Shown here: positions 5,279-6,165 of the stretch, in pieces
Layout of the letters: each line of letters starts with the position of its first letter
Position numbering within the stretch: the stretch's first letter is position 1
Source: Caldilineaceae bacterium
GTDB taxonomy: Bacteria > Chloroflexota > Anaerolineae > Caldilineales > Caldilineaceae
Assembly: GCA_026645635.1 (NCBI GenBank)
Contig: JAPKMV010000224.1
Span: 1 to 6,165 of the forward strand
Direction of reading: 5' to 3'
Length of the DNA stretch: 6,165 bases
Made by a program: the position numbers and the translations under genes
Notes under the pieces: generated by a model
Seen by the model: only the letters and a program-made list of their open reading frames with translations
What the model was told of the DNA's origin: nothing
The model's database searches: none

Positions 5279-5911
5279 TTGGCAAAACGGAATCCGCCCC
5301 AATCGCGCCCGCGCGGCGGGATGCAGTCCGTCATGTGGCTGGTCGTGCTGGCGCTGCTCTTTGCGTTCTACTATTTCTACACCCGCCCGGCCGCGCCGGT
5401 AGCGTCCCCCGCGCCCACGGCCACGCCAACTCTGGCAGCAACTGCGGCGGCAACCACCGCGGACATTGAACAGCAAGCACCAGCCACGGCGATAGCCCTG
5501 CCCGCGGCCGCAGCCCTGGCCGCGCCGAGCGACGCACCGACCAGCACGCAGCCCACCGCGACGCCCGCGTCCACGCCGCGCCCTGCCCGCGCCACACCGA
5601 CGCGCGGCCCGCCCGCCACCATCGACGGCCTGCCCACGATCCTGCCCGCCGACCTGCCGCCGGAAGCGCGGGAGACGCTGGCGCTGATCGACCAGGGCGG
5701 CCCATTTCCCTTCAGTCGCGACGGCGTAACGTTCCAGAACCGGGAGCGGCTGCTGCCACGCCAGCCCCAGGGCTACTACCAGGAATACACGGTGATTACG
5801 CCCGGCTCGCGCGACCGCGGCGCGCGACGCATCGTCGCCGGGGAGAACGGTGAGCGCTATTACACCGACGATCATTACGCCAGTTTCTATGTGGTGGTGG
5901 AGTGGCCATGA
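5279..5911 (+). CDS. Membrane-anchored guanyl-specific ribonuclease (barnase/RNase Sa family, N1/T1 superfamily)
   Basis: This 210-aa protein should cleave RNA 3' to guanosine by way of a 2',3'-cyclic phosphate. Residues 1-15 are basic (KR, SRPR). Residues 16-34 form one hydrophobic segment (MWLVVLALLFAFYYF). Residues 36-114 are an Ala/Pro/Thr-rich linker, and 115-210 the RNase domain. The domain is strikingly close to Streptomyces RNase Sa: LPPEA, GPFPFSRDGVTFQNRE, LP, YYQEYTVITPGSRDRG and DDHYASF. The RNase Sa catalytic residues E54, R65, R69 and H85 correspond to E169, R180, R184 and H199. Positive-inside topology would leave the enzyme outside the membrane, tethered or released by cleavage. 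The protein contains no cysteine, so the RNase Sa disulfide (C7-C72) is absent, as in barnase. The start is TTG. The gene overlaps the barstar gene by ATGA, which implies coupled translation of toxin and inhibitor. Confidence 0.93.
   Translation: MAKRNPPQSRPRGGMQSVMWLVVLALLFAFYYFYTRPAAPVASPAPTATPTLAATAAATTADIEQQAPATAIALPAAAALAAPSDAPTSTQPTATPASTPRPARATPTRGPPATIDGLPTILPADLPPEARETLALIDQGGPFPFSRDGVTFQNRERLLPRQPQGYYQEYTVITPGSRDRGARRIVAGENGERYYTDDHYASFYVVVEWP
5309..5367 (+). repeat. Direct repeat copy shared with 3294-3352
   Basis: Fifty-nine bases covering codons 11-30 of the RNase gene match 3294-3352 with a single difference (TGG for GGG, Trp20 to Gly). Both copies face the same way and are 2015 bp apart, so recombination between them could remove the DUF1992 and hydrolase genes. 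Outside this block only the start-codon region (TGRCAAAAC) still matches. Confidence 0.8.
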
Positions 5912-6165
5912 GGCGAGGGGCGAGGGGCGAGGGGCGAGGGGCGAGGGGCGAGGAATTGCCAGCGGGGGTCTATCGGCTGGAAGAGAATCTGTGGCCGGCG
6001 GCGCTTGCGGACGCCGCGGCTGCGCAGGATCGCCGCTGCTTCTATCTCTACGGCGCCACCATTTTCGACAAGCACACCTTCCTCGCTGCTTGCCAGGCGG
6101 CGCTGGACCTGCCCGCCTATTTCGGCCACAACTGGGACGCCTTCGAGGAGACGATCAACGATCTC
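5908..6165 (+). CDS. Barstar-family ribonuclease inhibitor, truncated at the window end
   Basis: This is the first 86 codons of an inhibitor expected to bind and block the RNase encoded just upstream, protecting the cytoplasm before export. The barstar core begins near residue 17 (LPAGVYRLEENLW). It continues with a strand RCFYLYGATIFDKHTF (43-58) and the hallmark LPAYFGHNWDAFEETINDL (68-86). D77 of NWDAF aligns with barnase-contacting Asp35 of Bacillus barstar, Y71 with Tyr29, and E81 takes the place of Asp39. The ATG overlaps the RNase stop (ATGA), with GGAG five bases upstream. Residues 2-15 (RRGARGEGRGARGE) are encoded by a 7-bp tandem repeat and are not part of the normal fold. An alternative start is TTG at 5956, served by GAGGGG seven bases before it and beginning right at the conserved core. 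The 3' part lies outside the window. Confidence 0.92.
   Translation, partial: MRRGARGEGRGARGEELPAGVYRLEENLWPAALADAAAAQDRRCFYLYGATIFDKHTFLAACQAALDLPAYFGHNWDAFEETINDL
5911..5952 (+). repeat. 7-bp tandem repeat (GGGCGAG)x6 inside the barstar reading frame
   Basis: There are six units, the first AGGCGAG and the next five perfect GGGCGAG, 42 bp in total and therefore exactly 14 codons. It begins one base after the start codon at 5908. Gain or loss of one or two units would shift the frame set by that ATG, while TTG at 5956 would be unaffected. The repeat also offers several Shine-Dalgarno-like GAGGGG sites. Confidence 0.9.

Noticed and set aside
5237..5875. Minus-strand open frame opposite the RNase gene
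   Set aside because: It is very Arg/Gly-rich and antisense to a protein with a complete RNase active site.
5908..6129. Minus-strand open frame over barstar with an APRPSPLAPRPSP tail
   Set aside because: The Pro/Arg repeat is only the reverse reading of the heptamer DNA repeat; the plus strand carries a clear barstar.

Overview
The window is GC-rich, gene-dense bacterial DNA. The best guess is a member of the Chloroflexota (Anaerolineae/Caldilinea-like). The clues are a secreted protein with a long Ala/Pro/Thr linker of TATPT type, GTG/TTG starts, and many short G-rich tandem repeats between genes. No marker gene fixes the taxon, so this is inference.

Layout from left to right: (1) a 9-bp tandem repeat remnant at 1-28; (2) on the minus strand, a 726-aa molybdopterin/[4Fe-4S] oxidoreductase of the DMSO-reductase superfamily (30-2210); (3) also minus, a 212-aa P-loop uridine-kinase-like protein (2378-3016) with its own promoter and a strong ribosome binding site; (4) on the plus strand, a promoter and a broken 54-codon gene (3270-3434) whose first half nearly duplicates the membrane anchor of the RNase gene 2 kb downstream; (5) a DUF1992 (DnaJC28-like) protein (3508-4026) with arrays of the same ~8-bp repeat on both sides, the second forming a 35-bp hairpin in the gap between convergent genes; (6) on the minus strand, a 303-aa metallo-beta-lactamase-fold hydrolase (4088-4999); (7) a divergent intergenic region with a 22-bp-arm palindrome and promoters for both flanking genes; (8) on the plus strand, a membrane-anchored guanyl-specific ribonuclease of the barnase/RNase Sa family (5279-5911), overlapping by ATGA a barstar-family inhibitor (5908 to the window end, truncated).

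The clear functional unit is the RNase-barstar pair: a putatively extracellular, tethered RNase and its cytoplasmic inhibitor, translationally coupled. The barstar frame begins with six copies of a 7-bp repeat, which encode a repeat-derived N-terminal tail and make the frame sensitive to slippage. The truncated anchor copy at 3270 suggests that the anchor module has been duplicated and rearranged. The other genes look like unrelated single-gene units. Simple repeats of 7, about 8 and 9 bp sit at gene ends, and in two cases enter the coding sequence.
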